Below, piece after piece: positions 21,228-30,299 of a stretch of DNA of 64,000 bases. The notes beneath the pieces were generated by a model, which did not search any database, was not told where the DNA came from, and saw only the letters and a program-made list of their open reading frames with translations. The first letter of the stretch is position 1; each line of letters begins with the position of its first letter. Both the position numbers and the translations under genes were made by a program. This stretch comes from Polaromonas sp. OV174 (GTDB taxonomy: Bacteria > Pseudomonadota > Gammaproteobacteria > Burkholderiales > Burkholderiaceae_C), in NCBI RefSeq assembly GCF_900112285.1, contig NZ_FOKZ01000011.1, forward strand, positions 62,001-126,000. Reading direction: 5' to 3'.

Positions 21228-21869
21228 CTAGCCCTGGTGCGCCAGCAATTCGCGCAAATCGCGCGCAAAGCCTTCGAGGTCGGCTTCAATGCGGCCAATG
21301 GTGCGGCCAAAAACGTTGTAGGCCAGCACGGCGGGAATCGCCACCACCAGGCCGGCGGCCGTCATGATGAGCGCCTCACCGACCGGCCCCGACACCTGGT
21401 CTATCGTGACCTGCCCCGAAGTCGCCATGCCGGTCAAGGCATGGTAAATCCCCCAAACCGTGCCCAGCAGGCCCACGAAAGGCGCGGTGGAGCCTACCGT
21501 GGCCAGCAAGACCTGGCCAAACTGCAGCTTTTGCAGGACGGCGTGCAAGGCATCACGCAGCATGCGGGTGAGCTGCTGCGCCCTGTCGCCGGCCAGGGCC
21601 AGCGTGCCCTCGCCGGTGATGCGGGTCGCGGCAATCAGCGGCAGCACCAGCGCTTCGCGGTCAAAGGCGGCGACCTTTTCGCGGGCCGACTCGACCGAGG
21701 GCGATTGCCAGAACGCGGCCGTGCTGCGCGCCACGTCGCCCAAAGCCCGCCGCAGCAGCCAGCCCTTCCAGAAAATCACCACCCAGCTGGCCACTGACAT
21801 GGCCAACAACAACACCACTACCCCCTGGCTGATCAGGCCACCTTGCGTGATGAGGGTCAGCAGACTCAT
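21228..21869 (-). CDS. exbB: ExbB/TolQ/MotA-family proton-channel subunit
   Basis: This 213-residue protein has three helices and the conserved GSTAPFVGLLGTVWGIYHAL and TAAGLVVAIPAVLAYN segments of ExbB/TolQ. It is translated just upstream of exbD and 7 bp after dapB, so bamE-dapB-exbB-exbD look like one transcription unit. Confidence 0.9.
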   Translation of the reverse strand: MSLLTLITQGGLISQGVVVLLLAMSVASWVVIFWKGWLLRRALGDVARSTAAFWQSPSVESAREKVAAFDREALVLPLIAATRITGEGTLALAGDRAQQLTRMLRDALHAVLQKLQFGQVLLATVGSTAPFVGLLGTVWGIYHALTGMATSGQVTIDQVSGPVGEALIMTAAGLVVAIPAVLAYNVFGRTIGRIEADLEGFARDLRELLAHQG

Positions 21870-21876
21870 GCCCCTG

Positions 21877-22707
21877 TCACTTCAAATTCAACACATCAAA
21901 CATGTCAAACAGGCCGGTCGCGTGAGCATCCAGGAAACGGGCGGCACGCAAGCTGCCCTGGGAGTAGCCGGCCCGATTCGATGATTTGTGGCTGATCTCT
22001 ATGCGCTCGCCGGTGCCCAGGAACATCACGGTGTGGTCGCCCACGACGTCACCACCGCGCACGGCGGCAAAGCCGATGCTGGACGGGTCGCGCTCGCCGG
22101 TTAGGCCCTCGCGCCCATAGACGGCGCAATCTTTCAGATTCCGGCCCAGGGCGTCGGCAATCACCTCGCCCATCTTGAGCGCCGTGCCTGAGGGCGCGTC
22201 CACCTTGTGGCGGTGGTGCGCTTCGATGATCTCTATGTCGTAACCGGTGGCCATGGCCTTGGCCGCCATCTCCAGCAACTTGAACGTGACGTTCACGCCC
22301 ACGCTCATGTTGGGTGCCATGACGATGGCAATGTCCTTGGCGGCGGCGGCAATCTCGGCCTTTTGCGCCTCCGAGAAACCGGTGGTGCCTATCACCAGCT
22401 TGACACCCAGTTCGCGGCAAACCGCCAGGTGCGCCAAGGTGCCTTCTGGCCGGGTGAAATCAATCAGCACGGAGGAGTTCTGCAGGCCCTGGCGAATATC
22501 CGACTGGATCAGAACACCGCTGGCGCGACCGGTAAAGCCGTTGGCATCGAGGCCTATGGCCGGGCTGGTGGCCACATCCAGCGCGCCCGTCAGTTGGCAG
22601 TCGTCGCTGGCATTGAGCGCTTCTATCAGCATCTGGCCCATACGGCCACTCGCGCCCGCGATGGCAATCCGGTGAGGGCGCGCTTCTGTCATGAGTTGTC
22701 CGTTCAT
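21877..22707 (-). CDS. dapB: 4-hydroxy-tetrahydrodipicolinate reductase
   Basis: This 276-residue enzyme of the lysine/diaminopimelate pathway has the NAD(P)-binding GASGRMGQ near the N-terminus, the substrate motif [18 protein letters not shown], and a C-terminal [17 protein letters not shown]. It starts inside the bamE stop (ATGA overlap), which fixes the ATG at 22707, though MTEARPH five codons later is possible. Confidence 0.94.
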   Translation of the reverse strand: MNGQLMTEARPHRIAIAGASGRMGQMLIEALNASDDCQLTGALDVATSPAIGLDANGFTGRASGVLIQSDIRQGLQNSSVLIDFTRPEGTLAHLAVCRELGVKLVIGTTGFSEAQKAEIAAAAKDIAIVMAPNMSVGVNVTFKLLEMAAKAMATGYDIEIIEAHHRHKVDAPSGTALKMGEVIADALGRNLKDCAVYGREGLTGERDPSSIGFAAVRGGDVVGDHTVMFLGTGERIEISHKSSNRAGYSQGSLRAARFLDAHATGLFDMFDVLNLK

Positions 22708-23276
22708 TGCTTGGGGCTTTCCAGCGGCGGGTAGGCCGTAGGGGCGGCTGGCTCACTTGCGGCGGCAAGGCTTGGGCTTGGCGCGGTGGCCGGCGCCTTG
22801 GCCGCCGCCTTGTTCAGTTGCTCTTCGGTCGCCTCCAGGGGTGGCACTGCGCCCAGCTTGCGTTGGTTGGTCAGCTTGGAGATGAACTCCGCCTCGCTAG
22901 GCATGGCATCGCCCTCAAAGCGCTCCAGCTGGTCGGCCTTGAAATACACCGTGTATTTGAAGGACTGGGGCTCGACGCCTTGACGCTTCAGGGTGAACAC
23001 ATAGTCCCAGCGGTCGGCGTGAAACAGGCTGGCCATCAGGGGCGTACCCATCAGCGCCTTGACCTGATCGCGCGTCATGCCAGCCTGGAGTTGCTCGACC
23101 TGCTCTTTGGAGACGAAATTGCCCTGGATGACGTCGACCTTGTAGGGGGTGATCCAGTTGACCGGATTGACGGCGCTGCTGCTCATGCCGCTGGTCACAC
23201 TGCTGCAGGCCCCCAGCATCACACATGCGATGACGATGAGAGCTTTTTGGACGCCGTAATGATGATTTGCAGACAT
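22704..23276 (-). CDS. bamE: BamE outer-membrane assembly lipoprotein
   Basis: This 190-residue protein has a lipoprotein signal ending LGACSS, the SmpA/OmlA core ([32 protein letters not shown]) and a Pro/Ala-rich C-terminal extension of about 60 residues absent from the short enterobacterial form. It is part of the BAM complex that inserts beta-barrel proteins. It is divergent from fur, a common proteobacterial arrangement. Confidence 0.9.
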   Translation of the reverse strand: MSANHHYGVQKALIVIACVMLGACSSVTSGMSSSAVNPVNWITPYKVDVIQGNFVSKEQVEQLQAGMTRDQVKALMGTPLMASLFHADRWDYVFTLKRQGVEPQSFKYTVYFKADQLERFEGDAMPSEAEFISKLTNQRKLGAVPPLEATEEQLNKAAAKAPATAPSPSLAAASEPAAPTAYPPLESPKQ

Positions 23277-23390
23277 GGCAGGCATAGTAGGAGGTGTAGC
23301 GATATGATTGACCATTGTAGCGGCTGGGTGCATCCCGGCCCGCTCCCACACCGCACGGGGCCGCAGCCCATTTCCCCCGGAGAGATTCCC

Positions 23391-23843
23391 ATGAGCAATA
23401 TTGACGAACTAAAAAACACCGGCCTTAAGGCGACCTTGCCGCGCCTGAAGATTCTTGAGATTTTTCAAGCGGGCAAACAACGCCACATGACGGCAGAAGA
23501 CGTGTTCCGGGTCCTGCTGGAAGACCGCTCGGATATCGGCCTGGCCACGGTTTATCGGGTTCTGACCCAGTTCGAGCAGGCTGGCCTGCTCAATCGCAGC
23601 AATTTCGAGTCCGGCAAGGCCGTTTATGAAATCAATGAAGGCCAGCACCACGACCACCTGGTCTGTCTGGACTGCGGCAAGGTCGAGGAGTTTTACGACG
23701 CCGAGATTGAAAAACGCCAGCATGCGGTCGCCGAAGCCAAGGGTTTCGCCATCGCCGACCATTCACTGTCCATGTATGCCAATTGCACCAAGGAAAACTG
23801 CCCGAACCGGGGCGGCGTACCGATACGCCACCATCACAGCTAA
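23391..23843 (+). CDS. fur: Ferric uptake regulator Fur
   Basis: This 150-residue metal-dependent repressor has an N-terminal winged helix (ATVYRVLTQFEQAGLLNR), a metal-site histidine cluster (INEGQHHDHLVCLDCGK) and a second cysteine pair (CTKENC). The ATG at 23391 follows a GGAGAG ribosome binding site by 8 bp. It is transcribed away from bamE. Confidence 0.94.
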   Translation: MSNIDELKNTGLKATLPRLKILEIFQAGKQRHMTAEDVFRVLLEDRSDIGLATVYRVLTQFEQAGLLNRSNFESGKAVYEINEGQHHDHLVCLDCGKVEEFYDAEIEKRQHAVAEAKGFAIADHSLSMYANCTKENCPNRGGVPIRHHHS

Positions 23844-23852
23844 AACCTAATA

Positions 23853-23914
23853 AAAACCGGCTTCAGCCCAATTACCACGGGCGGATGCAGCTATTTATTC
23901 AGTAGCAGATAGCC
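23853..23914 (+). repeat. Dispersed intergenic hairpin repeat, copy B
   Basis: It shows the order GGCTTCAGCCC, spacer, GGGCGGATGCA, then GCTATTTATT...GATAGC, as in the copies near 963, 27498, 38074 and 39774. It fills the convergent fur-hprK spacer and may serve as a two-way terminator. Confidence 0.6.
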
Positions 23915-23927
23915 GCAAGGCCCAAGC

Positions 23928-24878
23928 TCAGTCGTCCTGCTCCATCGCCCGGCGGTGGCGCTCGACAAACTCCTGATAGGTGTTGATGCCGCGCAGCTGC
24001 AAAATGGCATTGCGCACCGCGGCCTCGACCAGCACGGCGATATTGCGGCCAGCCTCGACCTGAATGATGACCTTGCGCACCGGTATTCCCAGCAAATCCT
24101 GCGTCAGCGGTTCGTAGGGAATGCGTTCGTAGTCGCGCTCCAGCGTCTCGCGGCGCACCAGGTGCACGATCATCTTGAGCCGCATCTTGCGGCGCACCGC
24201 CGTCTCGCCAAAAATAGCCTTGATGTCCAGCAGGCCTATGCCGCGCACTTCGAGCAGGTTTTGCAGCAGATCCGGGCAGCGCCCCTCAATCGTGGTCTGG
24301 TTGATGCGAAACAGGTCCACCGCATCGTCGGCCACCAGGCCGTGGCCGCGCGAGATCAGCTCCAGCCCCAGCTCGCTTTTCCCCAGGCCAGACTCGCCGG
24401 TAATCATCACGCCCATGCCCAGAATGTCCATGAACACGCCGTGCATGGAGGTGCGATCGGCAAAATGCTTGGACAGGTAGGCCCGCAGCACGTCGATCAC
24501 AAAGGCCGCCGAATCCGGCGTGGCAAACATGGGCAATTGCGCGCGTTCGCACATCGACAGCAGCGTATCGGGTGCCGTCTGGCCATCGGCCACCACCAGC
24601 ACCGGAGGTTCCAGCGTGATGATGCGCGAGATGCGGCGGGCACAGTCCTCGGCACTGCCATTGGTGAGGTAGGCGACTTCGCGCTCGCCCAGAATCTGCA
24701 CCCGGTAAGGATGGATGTAATTGAGGTAGCCGACCAGATCGGCCCCAGAGCGCGCCGCGCGCACCGCCACCTCGTCAAAGCGCCGCTCTGAAGCGCCCAG
24801 ACCGGCGACCCACTCCCATTTCAGGGCGGCACGGTGGTCTTCAAACAAAACGTCCGCACTGACAACTGTAGGTTTCAT
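23928..24878 (-). CDS. hprK: HPr kinase/phosphorylase
   Basis: This 316-residue protein has the P-loop GESGLGKSE, the HprK signature [10 protein letters not shown], and a C-terminal HPr-binding segment. It phosphorylates a serine of an HPr-like protein and so controls the nitrogen-type PTS. It starts 13 bp after ptsN. The ATG at 24878 (MKPTVVSAD) fits the family N-terminus. Confidence 0.93.
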   Translation of the reverse strand: MKPTVVSADVLFEDHRAALKWEWVAGLGASERRFDEVAVRAARSGADLVGYLNYIHPYRVQILGEREVAYLTNGSAEDCARRISRIITLEPPVLVVADGQTAPDTLLSMCERAQLPMFATPDSAAFVIDVLRAYLSKHFADRTSMHGVFMDILGMGVMITGESGLGKSELGLELISRGHGLVADDAVDLFRINQTTIEGRCPDLLQNLLEVRGIGLLDIKAIFGETAVRRKMRLKMIVHLVRRETLERDYERIPYEPLTQDLLGIPVRKVIIQVEAGRNIAVLVEAAVRNAILQLRGINTYQEFVERHRRAMEQDD

Positions 24879-24891
24879 GCAGACTTGTTGC

Positions 24892-25374
24892 TCAAGAGCC
24901 GGAGGAGCTGATTTCGTGGGCCGAATGCCAGGAGGCAATCAGCTGGTGCAGCAGCGCCGCATCGGTACTGGTCTTGAGCTGCTCGCGCAGCGTGCCGTCA
25001 CTGAGCAGCTCGGCAATTTCAGAGAGGATTTCCAGGTGTTTCTGGGTCGCGGCTTCCGGAACCAGCAAAAACACCAGCAAGGTCACGGCCTGTTCATCCG
25101 GCGCATCGAAACCGATGGCCGCCTGCAACTGGAACACGGCGGCCATGGGCGCCTTCAGGCCCTTGATGCGGCCATGCGGAATGGCCACGCCATGACCCAG
25201 CCCGGTGGAGCCGAGGCGCTCTCGGGCAAACAGGCTGTCGGTGATCAGGGCGCGATTCAGACCATGCTGATTTTCGAACAGCAGGCCCGCTTCTTCAAAC
25301 GCGCGCTTTTTACTCGTCGCTTCAACGCGGACCAGTACTTGGGAGGGGGGCAAAATTTGCGAAAGACGGTTCAT
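24892..25374 (-). CDS. ptsN: PTS IIA-Ntr regulatory protein
   Basis: This 160-residue EIIA protein has the phospho-accepting His in [11 protein letters not shown]. It belongs to the regulatory nitrogen PTS, which tunes potassium and nitrogen responses rather than sugar uptake. The order hpf-ptsN-hprK is standard for proteobacteria. Confidence 0.93.
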   Translation of the reverse strand: MNRLSQILPPSQVLVRVEATSKKRAFEEAGLLFENQHGLNRALITDSLFARERLGSTGLGHGVAIPHGRIKGLKAPMAAVFQLQAAIGFDAPDEQAVTLLVFLLVPEAATQKHLEILSEIAELLSDGTLREQLKTSTDAALLHQLIASWHSAHEISSSGS

Positions 25375-25517
25375 AACAATCTTGAGTCGCCGAATTATGC
25401 ACTTTGCAGCGAATCAAGGTGAAAAGGCATAAAAAAACCGCCTGACAATGCAAGCGGTTCGCGGAAAAACGAATCAACTCAAGTCACGCTTAAAACTCGT
25501 GGCACAAAGCGCTACGC

Positions 25518-25847
25518 CTAGACGTCGCGTTTGGCAGTTGCGTGATGATGATCCTGGACTTTTGTTTTGTAGCGCCCTACCTGTCGATCCAGCTTGTCAG
25601 TCAACTCATCGACGGCGGCGTAAAGATCAGCGTGCGAACTTTCGGCAAACAGGTCACGGCCTTTGACATGGACATTGCACTCGGCCCGCTGGCGTCTTTC
25701 CTTTTCCTGCGTGTTGTCCACTGTCAAGAGAACTTTCACATCCACTACCTGGTCGAAATGCCGGGTAATACGATCCAGCTTGCTCGTCACATAGCCACGC
25801 AGTGCGGGGGTAACTTCAAGATGGTGACCGCTGATCGTCAAATTCAT
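25518..25847 (-). CDS. hpf: Ribosome hibernation promoting factor, short form
   Basis: This 109-residue protein starts [20 protein letters not shown] and has [18 protein letters not shown], the short HPF/RaiA fold that binds the 30S decoding centre. A strong AAGGAG ribosome binding site 8 bp upstream fixes the ATG at 25847. rpoN, usually just upstream in related genomes, is not here. Confidence 0.93.
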   Translation of the reverse strand: MNLTISGHHLEVTPALRGYVTSKLDRITRHFDQVVDVKVLLTVDNTQEKERRQRAECNVHVKGRDLFAESSHADLYAAVDELTDKLDRQVGRYKTKVQDHHHATAKRDV

Positions 25848-26489
25848 AAAGGAACTCCTTTTCCAAAGTAGGAACTGGTTGAAAACACCGCCATCCCAGC
25901 GATGGTGAGGCGGCAGACGGGGACACTCTCTTGACTTCACTATGCGCCCGAAACCCTGTATTTGCAAGGCATGCGGGCGGCATTTAATGCAACGTTTAGC
26001 AAAACTCCATAACCTGAGCCGCACCCCGACAAGAGCTTGAAAATTGGCTCAAAAAAAAGAGCGCCTTAGCGCTTGATTTACTCTTTGCCTACCCATATCT
26101 GGCGTAAATTTTTAGGCCTTTCCGGCTACTGTCGCGGCCCGCTGGCGTGACTTTCACCCAAGACCCCCCACCTCACCCGAGCGCGTTTAGCGCGCCTATG
26201 GGCAACGCCGCAGGCGCTGCCGGGGGCCACAAGTTGCCGACTTTTCGACACCCGCCAACGCCGCGTCGGCGCTAGATAAAGCCGGGTTGCAATGCCATAA
26301 TCGCGGCTTATTCATTATGGAGAAATCCTTGGAAAGCAGCCCCAGTCGCTAGCTTTCAGCACCACAGACTGATGCCCATGGCGCCAGGAAGGGAGTTGAA
26401 AGCGATGCCACCATCCCCCCTCTCCTTCTCGCAACCAGGCCCCGACTCATGCCTGGTGCGGACCCTTGGACATTGATAGGCCGTCAGTC
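25848..26489. other. Gene-free 640-bp region with an orphan terminator and corA leader
   Basis: No supported protein gene lies here. Minus strand: a terminator at 26051-26073. Plus strand: a weak promoter (TAGATA at 26273, CATAAT at 26296) that would give corA a leader of about 180 nt. Inside that leader is an 11-codon frame (26318-26353, MEKSLESSPSR). The stretch 26110-26280 is rich in short GC inverted repeats. No riboswitch family is recognised. Confidence 0.5.
26051..26073 (-). terminator. Orphan intrinsic terminator on the minus strand
   Basis: Arms AGCGC/GCGCT (26060-26064, 26069-26073) around a 4-nt loop are followed on the minus strand by a run of eight T. No minus-strand protein gene ends here, because corA lies on the other strand to the right. 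Confidence 0.65.
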
Positions 26490-27476
26490 ATGCTCAATAT
26501 TTTCACGCTTGCCAACGGCAGGCTTTTCCAGGAAGAAATCGAGTCCCTGGAAGAACTCTCCAAATTCCAGCCCATCTGGGTGGACCTGGAATCCCCGACG
26601 CCCGAAGAAAAACGCTGGATCAAGCAGTATTACGGCCTGTCCATTCCCGAAGATGCGATGGACGAGGACATCGAGGAGTCGGCCCGCTTTTACGAAGAAG
26701 ACAACGGCGAGCTGCACATCCGTTCCGACTTCCTGATTGCCGATGATGTTGAGCCCCGCACGGTGCGCGTGGCCTTCATCCTGAATCTGGTGAATGACGA
26801 CCTCAAAAGCAAGGGCGTGCTGTTTTCCATTCACGATGAGGATGTGCCGGTATTCAGGCTGCTGCGCATGCGTGCGCGGCGCGCGCCAGGACTGCTTGAA
26901 GACGCCAAGGAAGTGCTGCTCAAGCTGTTTGACGCCGATGCCGAATATTCCGCCGACACCCTGGAAGGCATTTACGTCGAACTCGAAAAGGTCAGCGCCC
27001 AGGTGCTGTCGGGGGACGTGACCGATGCCCTGGCCGGCGAAGTGCTGGGCGCCATTGCCCGCCACGAGGACTTGAACGGCCGCATACGTCGCAACATGAT
27101 GGACACGCGACGCGCCGTCAGCTTCATGATGCGCAGCAAGATGCTGAACGCCGAGCAGTTCGAGGAGGCGCGGCAGATTCTGCGCGACATCGACTCGCTG
27201 GACTCGCACACCGCCTTCCTGTTCGACAAAATCAACTTTTTGATGGATGCCACGGTCGGTTTCATCAACATCAACCAGAACAAGATCATCAAGCTGTTCT
27301 CGGTGGCCAGCGTGGCGCTACTGCCGCCCACCCTGGTGGCCAGCAGCTACGGCATGAACTTCGACTTCATGCCCGAATTGAAATGGGCCTGGGGCTACCC
27401 CCTGGCGCTGCTGCTGATGGCCGTCAGCGCCCTGGTGCCCATGTGGTACTTCAGAAAACGCGGCTGGCTCAAGTAA
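26490..27476 (+). CDS. corA: CorA-family magnesium/cobalt transporter
   Basis: This 328-residue protein has a long acidic cytoplasmic domain and two C-terminal helices. Between them stands the family signature YGMNFDFMPEL with the GMN selectivity motif, and a basic RKRGWLK tail ends it. It forms pentameric Mg2+ channels in the inner membrane. The ATG at 26490 (MLNIFTLANG) is preferred to a TTG eight codons upstream. Confidence 0.93.
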   Translation: MLNIFTLANGRLFQEEIESLEELSKFQPIWVDLESPTPEEKRWIKQYYGLSIPEDAMDEDIEESARFYEEDNGELHIRSDFLIADDVEPRTVRVAFILNLVNDDLKSKGVLFSIHDEDVPVFRLLRMRARRAPGLLEDAKEVLLKLFDADAEYSADTLEGIYVELEKVSAQVLSGDVTDALAGEVLGAIARHEDLNGRIRRNMMDTRRAVSFMMRSKMLNAEQFEEARQILRDIDSLDSHTAFLFDKINFLMDATVGFININQNKIIKLFSVASVALLPPTLVASSYGMNFDFMPELKWAWGYPLALLLMAVSALVPMWYFRKRGWLK

Positions 27477-27497
27477 TCAACCAAAATATTTAGCGAA

Positions 27498-27552
27498 ATA
27501 CGCCTCTGACCCTTTATACAAGGGCGCAAGACGCTATTTTATTTATAGCGTT
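27498..27552 (+). repeat. Dispersed intergenic hairpin repeat, copy C
   Basis: It shows ACGCCTCTGACCC, spacer, AGGGCGCAAGACGCTAT, then ATAGCG. It sits between convergent corA and the nucleosidase gene and overlaps the latter's stop codon (27543-27545). Confidence 0.6.
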
Positions 27553-28328
27553 TTTAAAAACTGTTCGACCATCAGGCGCGCATAGCGACTGGCCACCTCG
27601 TCGACAAAGCGAGGGAAATCGATATGAGCGCTGTCATCGGCGCGGTCTGAAATGGTGCGCACGGCGGCAAAGGGCAGGCCGTAGTCCTGACAGACTTGCG
27701 CCACTGCCGCGCCCTCCATCTCCACCGCCAGCACGGGATGGCCGGCAGCCATCAGGGCATCGCGCAACACCCTGGACTCTTCTGCCCCAGAGACAAAGCG
27801 ATCACCGCTGGCAATCAGGCCCTGATGTACACGGGCGCCAGGGAAGCTCTGGACTGCCCCAGCCTCCTGGCCCCCGGAGGGCTCACTTGCCAGCGCGGCG
27901 CAAGCCGCCTTGAACAGCAGGGCCGTCAGCGCCGCGTCCGCCTGGAAGCGGGTCCGGCCATACAAGGGCACTTCGTAACGCGGAAACAGCGGCGAGGCAT
28001 CCAGGTCATGCTGCACGAAATCAGTGGCGACCACCACATCGCCCACACTCACGCCCTCACCCAAGCCACCGGCCACGCCGGTAAACACAATGCGCTGCAC
28101 GCCCAAACGCTCTATCAAGGCGGTGGCGGTGGTGGCGGCAGCGACCTTGCCAATTTTCGACAATGCCAGCACAACAGGCTGGCCATGCAGTTCGCCCAGC
28201 CAGAAGTCACGGCCAGCATGGCTGAGCTTGCGCGGCTGCTGCAACAAGTCGATCAGGCCATGCTGCTCCTGGGCGAGGGCACTGAGAATGGCGGTAGGCG
28301 CGGTGGCAGGCTGGAGGTGAAATGACAT
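27543..28328 (-). CDS. mtnN: 5'-methylthioadenosine/S-adenosylhomocysteine nucleosidase
   Basis: This 261-residue purine-nucleosidase-fold protein has KIGKVAAATTATALIE, FTGVAGGLGEGVSVGDVV, the substrate motif AVEMEGAAVAQ and the catalytic Asp in TISDRAD. A Gly/Ser/Gln-rich stretch (SEPSGGQEAGAVQSF) interrupts the middle of the domain and looks like a lineage insertion. The ATG at 28328 gives the family N-terminus. Confidence 0.88.
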   Translation of the reverse strand: MSFHLQPATAPTAILSALAQEQHGLIDLLQQPRKLSHAGRDFWLGELHGQPVVLALSKIGKVAAATTATALIERLGVQRIVFTGVAGGLGEGVSVGDVVVATDFVQHDLDASPLFPRYEVPLYGRTRFQADAALTALLFKAACAALASEPSGGQEAGAVQSFPGARVHQGLIASGDRFVSGAEESRVLRDALMAAGHPVLAVEMEGAAVAQVCQDYGLPFAAVRTISDRADDSAHIDFPRFVDEVASRYARLMVEQFLKTL

Positions 28329-28371
28329 CGGCTGATTTTGCCGCCAAAGCACTTGTCGGCAAGGCATAGGC

Positions 28372-28396
28372 AAAAAAAGAGGCGACTCGCGTCGCC
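28372..28396 (-). terminator. Intrinsic terminator after fadD
   Basis: The arms GGCGAC and GTCGCC (28381-28386, 28391-28396) enclose a 4-nt loop and are followed on the minus strand by seven T. The hairpin lies 55 bp past the fadD stop. Confidence 0.8.
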
Positions 28397-28450
28397 CCTG
28401 GAAAACCTTTTCAGGCTCTAAAACTGTTGTCTTGCGATTGCGTTAAACGC

Positions 28451-30139
28451 TCACTTCTTGTCGCGCAACTCCCGACGCAGGATTTTTCCCACTGGCGTTT
28501 TGGGTAGGTCGGCACGAAACTCGATCAACTTGGGCTGTTTGTAGCCGGTGAGATTGGCCCTGCAGTAGTCACGCACCTGCGCCTCGCTCAAGTCGGGATT
28601 CTTCTTGACAATCACCAGCTTGACGGCTTCACCCGTCTTCTCGTCGGCCACGCCGACGCAGGCGCACTCCATCACGCCATCCATCTTGCCCACCACGTCC
28701 TCGATCTCATTGGGATAGACATTGAAACCGCTGACCAGAATCATGTCCTTCTTGCGATCCACGATCTTGAAGAAGCCGTTGGCATCCTGCACGCCGATGT
28801 CGCCGGATTTGAAATAGCCATCGAGCGTCATGACCTTGGCGGTTTCATCGGGACGCTGCCAGTAGCCGGCCATGACTTGCGGGCCCTTGATGGCGATCTC
28901 GCCAGGCTGGCCGGGCGGCACTTCGTTGCCGTCGTCATCCAGCAGCTTGAAGTAGGTCCCGGGAATCGGCACGCCAATGGTGCCGGTAAAGGCCTTGCTA
29001 TTGGTCGGGTTGCAGCTGGCCGAAGGCGAGGTCTCCGAGAGGCCATAGCCCTCGCAGACCGGGCAACCGGTTTTCGCCAGCCACAGCTTGGCCACCGCGC
29101 TTTGCACAGCCATGCCGCCACCCAGAGAAATTTTCAGATGCGACCAATCCACGGTATTGAAGTCCGGGTGATTGGCCAGGCCGTTAAACAGCGTGTTGAC
29201 GGCCGGAAAGCTGTTGACCTTGTGCTTGGAGAGCTCCTTGAGCACCGCCGGAAGATCACGCGGGTTGGGGATCAGGATGTTTTTGCCGCCGGTACGCATG
29301 CCCAGCATCATGTTCACGGTAAAGGCGAAGATGTGATACAGCGGCAGCGCGCAGACATAGACCGGTTGCACACCGGCCGGCATGCTGGCCATGGCCGGGC
29401 CGTTCCAGGCCTCCGATTGCAGCACGTTGGCAATCACGTTGCGATGCAGCAGCACCGCGCCCTTGGAGACGCCGGTGGTGCCGCCGGTGTACTGCAGCAC
29501 GGCCACGTCGTCGGGTTTGATGTCGGGGCGTTTGAGCGTGCCACGGGTGCCCTGAGCCAGCGCCTCGTTAAAGCGCACCGCGCCCGGCAGGTTGAAAGCC
29601 GGCACCATCTTCTTGACGTTGCGCACCACATAGTTGACCAGCGTGCCCTTGAGCAGCCCCAGCTGGTCGCCCATGGCGCACAGCACCACATGCTTGACCG
29701 GCGTGCTGGCAATGCACTGCTCCAGCGTGTTGGCAAAATTCTCGATGATGACAATGGCCTTGGCACCCGAGTCCTTCAACTGGTGCTCCAGCTCGCGCGG
29801 CGTGTAGAGCGGATTGACATTGACCACCACATAACCGGCACGCAGTATGGCGGCGACAGCCACCGGGTACTGCGGCACGTTGGGCATCATGATGGCGACG
29901 CGGTCGCCCTTGGCCAGACCCAGGCCTTGCAGGTAGGCGGCAAAGGCGAGCGACAGGCTGTCGATCTGGCCGAAGCTGATCTCCTTGCCCATGAAGCTGT
30001 AAGCCACGCGGCTGCCATGCTTCTTGAAACTCTCCTCCATCAAGGCCACCAGCGACGGGTACTGTGACGGGTCTATATCCGCGGGAACGTCCGCGGGATA
30101 GGCCTTGAGCCACGGGCGGTCAATGGTGGATGCATTCAT
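28451..30139 (-). CDS. fadD: Long-chain fatty-acid CoA ligase
   Basis: The protein is about 562 residues from the ATG at 30139, which has GGAG 9 bp upstream. An ATG five codons earlier is also possible. The AMP-forming motif is YTGGTTGVSKGA, with GYGLSETSPS and the hinge/C-terminal DRKKDMILVSGFNVYPNEIE and PKTPVGKILRREL. It activates fatty acids for beta-oxidation and has the usual FadD length. Confidence 0.93.
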   Translation of the reverse strand: MNASTIDRPWLKAYPADVPADIDPSQYPSLVALMEESFKKHGSRVAYSFMGKEISFGQIDSLSLAFAAYLQGLGLAKGDRVAIMMPNVPQYPVAVAAILRAGYVVVNVNPLYTPRELEHQLKDSGAKAIVIIENFANTLEQCIASTPVKHVVLCAMGDQLGLLKGTLVNYVVRNVKKMVPAFNLPGAVRFNEALAQGTRGTLKRPDIKPDDVAVLQYTGGTTGVSKGAVLLHRNVIANVLQSEAWNGPAMASMPAGVQPVYVCALPLYHIFAFTVNMMLGMRTGGKNILIPNPRDLPAVLKELSKHKVNSFPAVNTLFNGLANHPDFNTVDWSHLKISLGGGMAVQSAVAKLWLAKTGCPVCEGYGLSETSPSASCNPTNSKAFTGTIGVPIPGTYFKLLDDDGNEVPPGQPGEIAIKGPQVMAGYWQRPDETAKVMTLDGYFKSGDIGVQDANGFFKIVDRKKDMILVSGFNVYPNEIEDVVGKMDGVMECACVGVADEKTGEAVKLVIVKKNPDLSEAQVRDYCRANLTGYKQPKLIEFRADLPKTPVGKILRRELRDKK

Positions 30140-30299
30140 GCTTGTCGTCTCCATTACGTCTGCTTACTGCTCCGCATTCTCAGGGCAGACCCATGTCATG
30201 ACTATTACGTTTTCCCTAGGAAGCCGAAGAAATCCAAAGAGAGACGCCTCTAATCGAAGCGCGCCATGGCTGAAAACCAGCCAGGCGCAGGCCGCCCGA

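Noticed and set aside
26090..26300. 6S RNA, M-box or other known riboswitch upstream of corA
   Set aside because: Hairpins are present but I could not match any conserved core of these families by eye.
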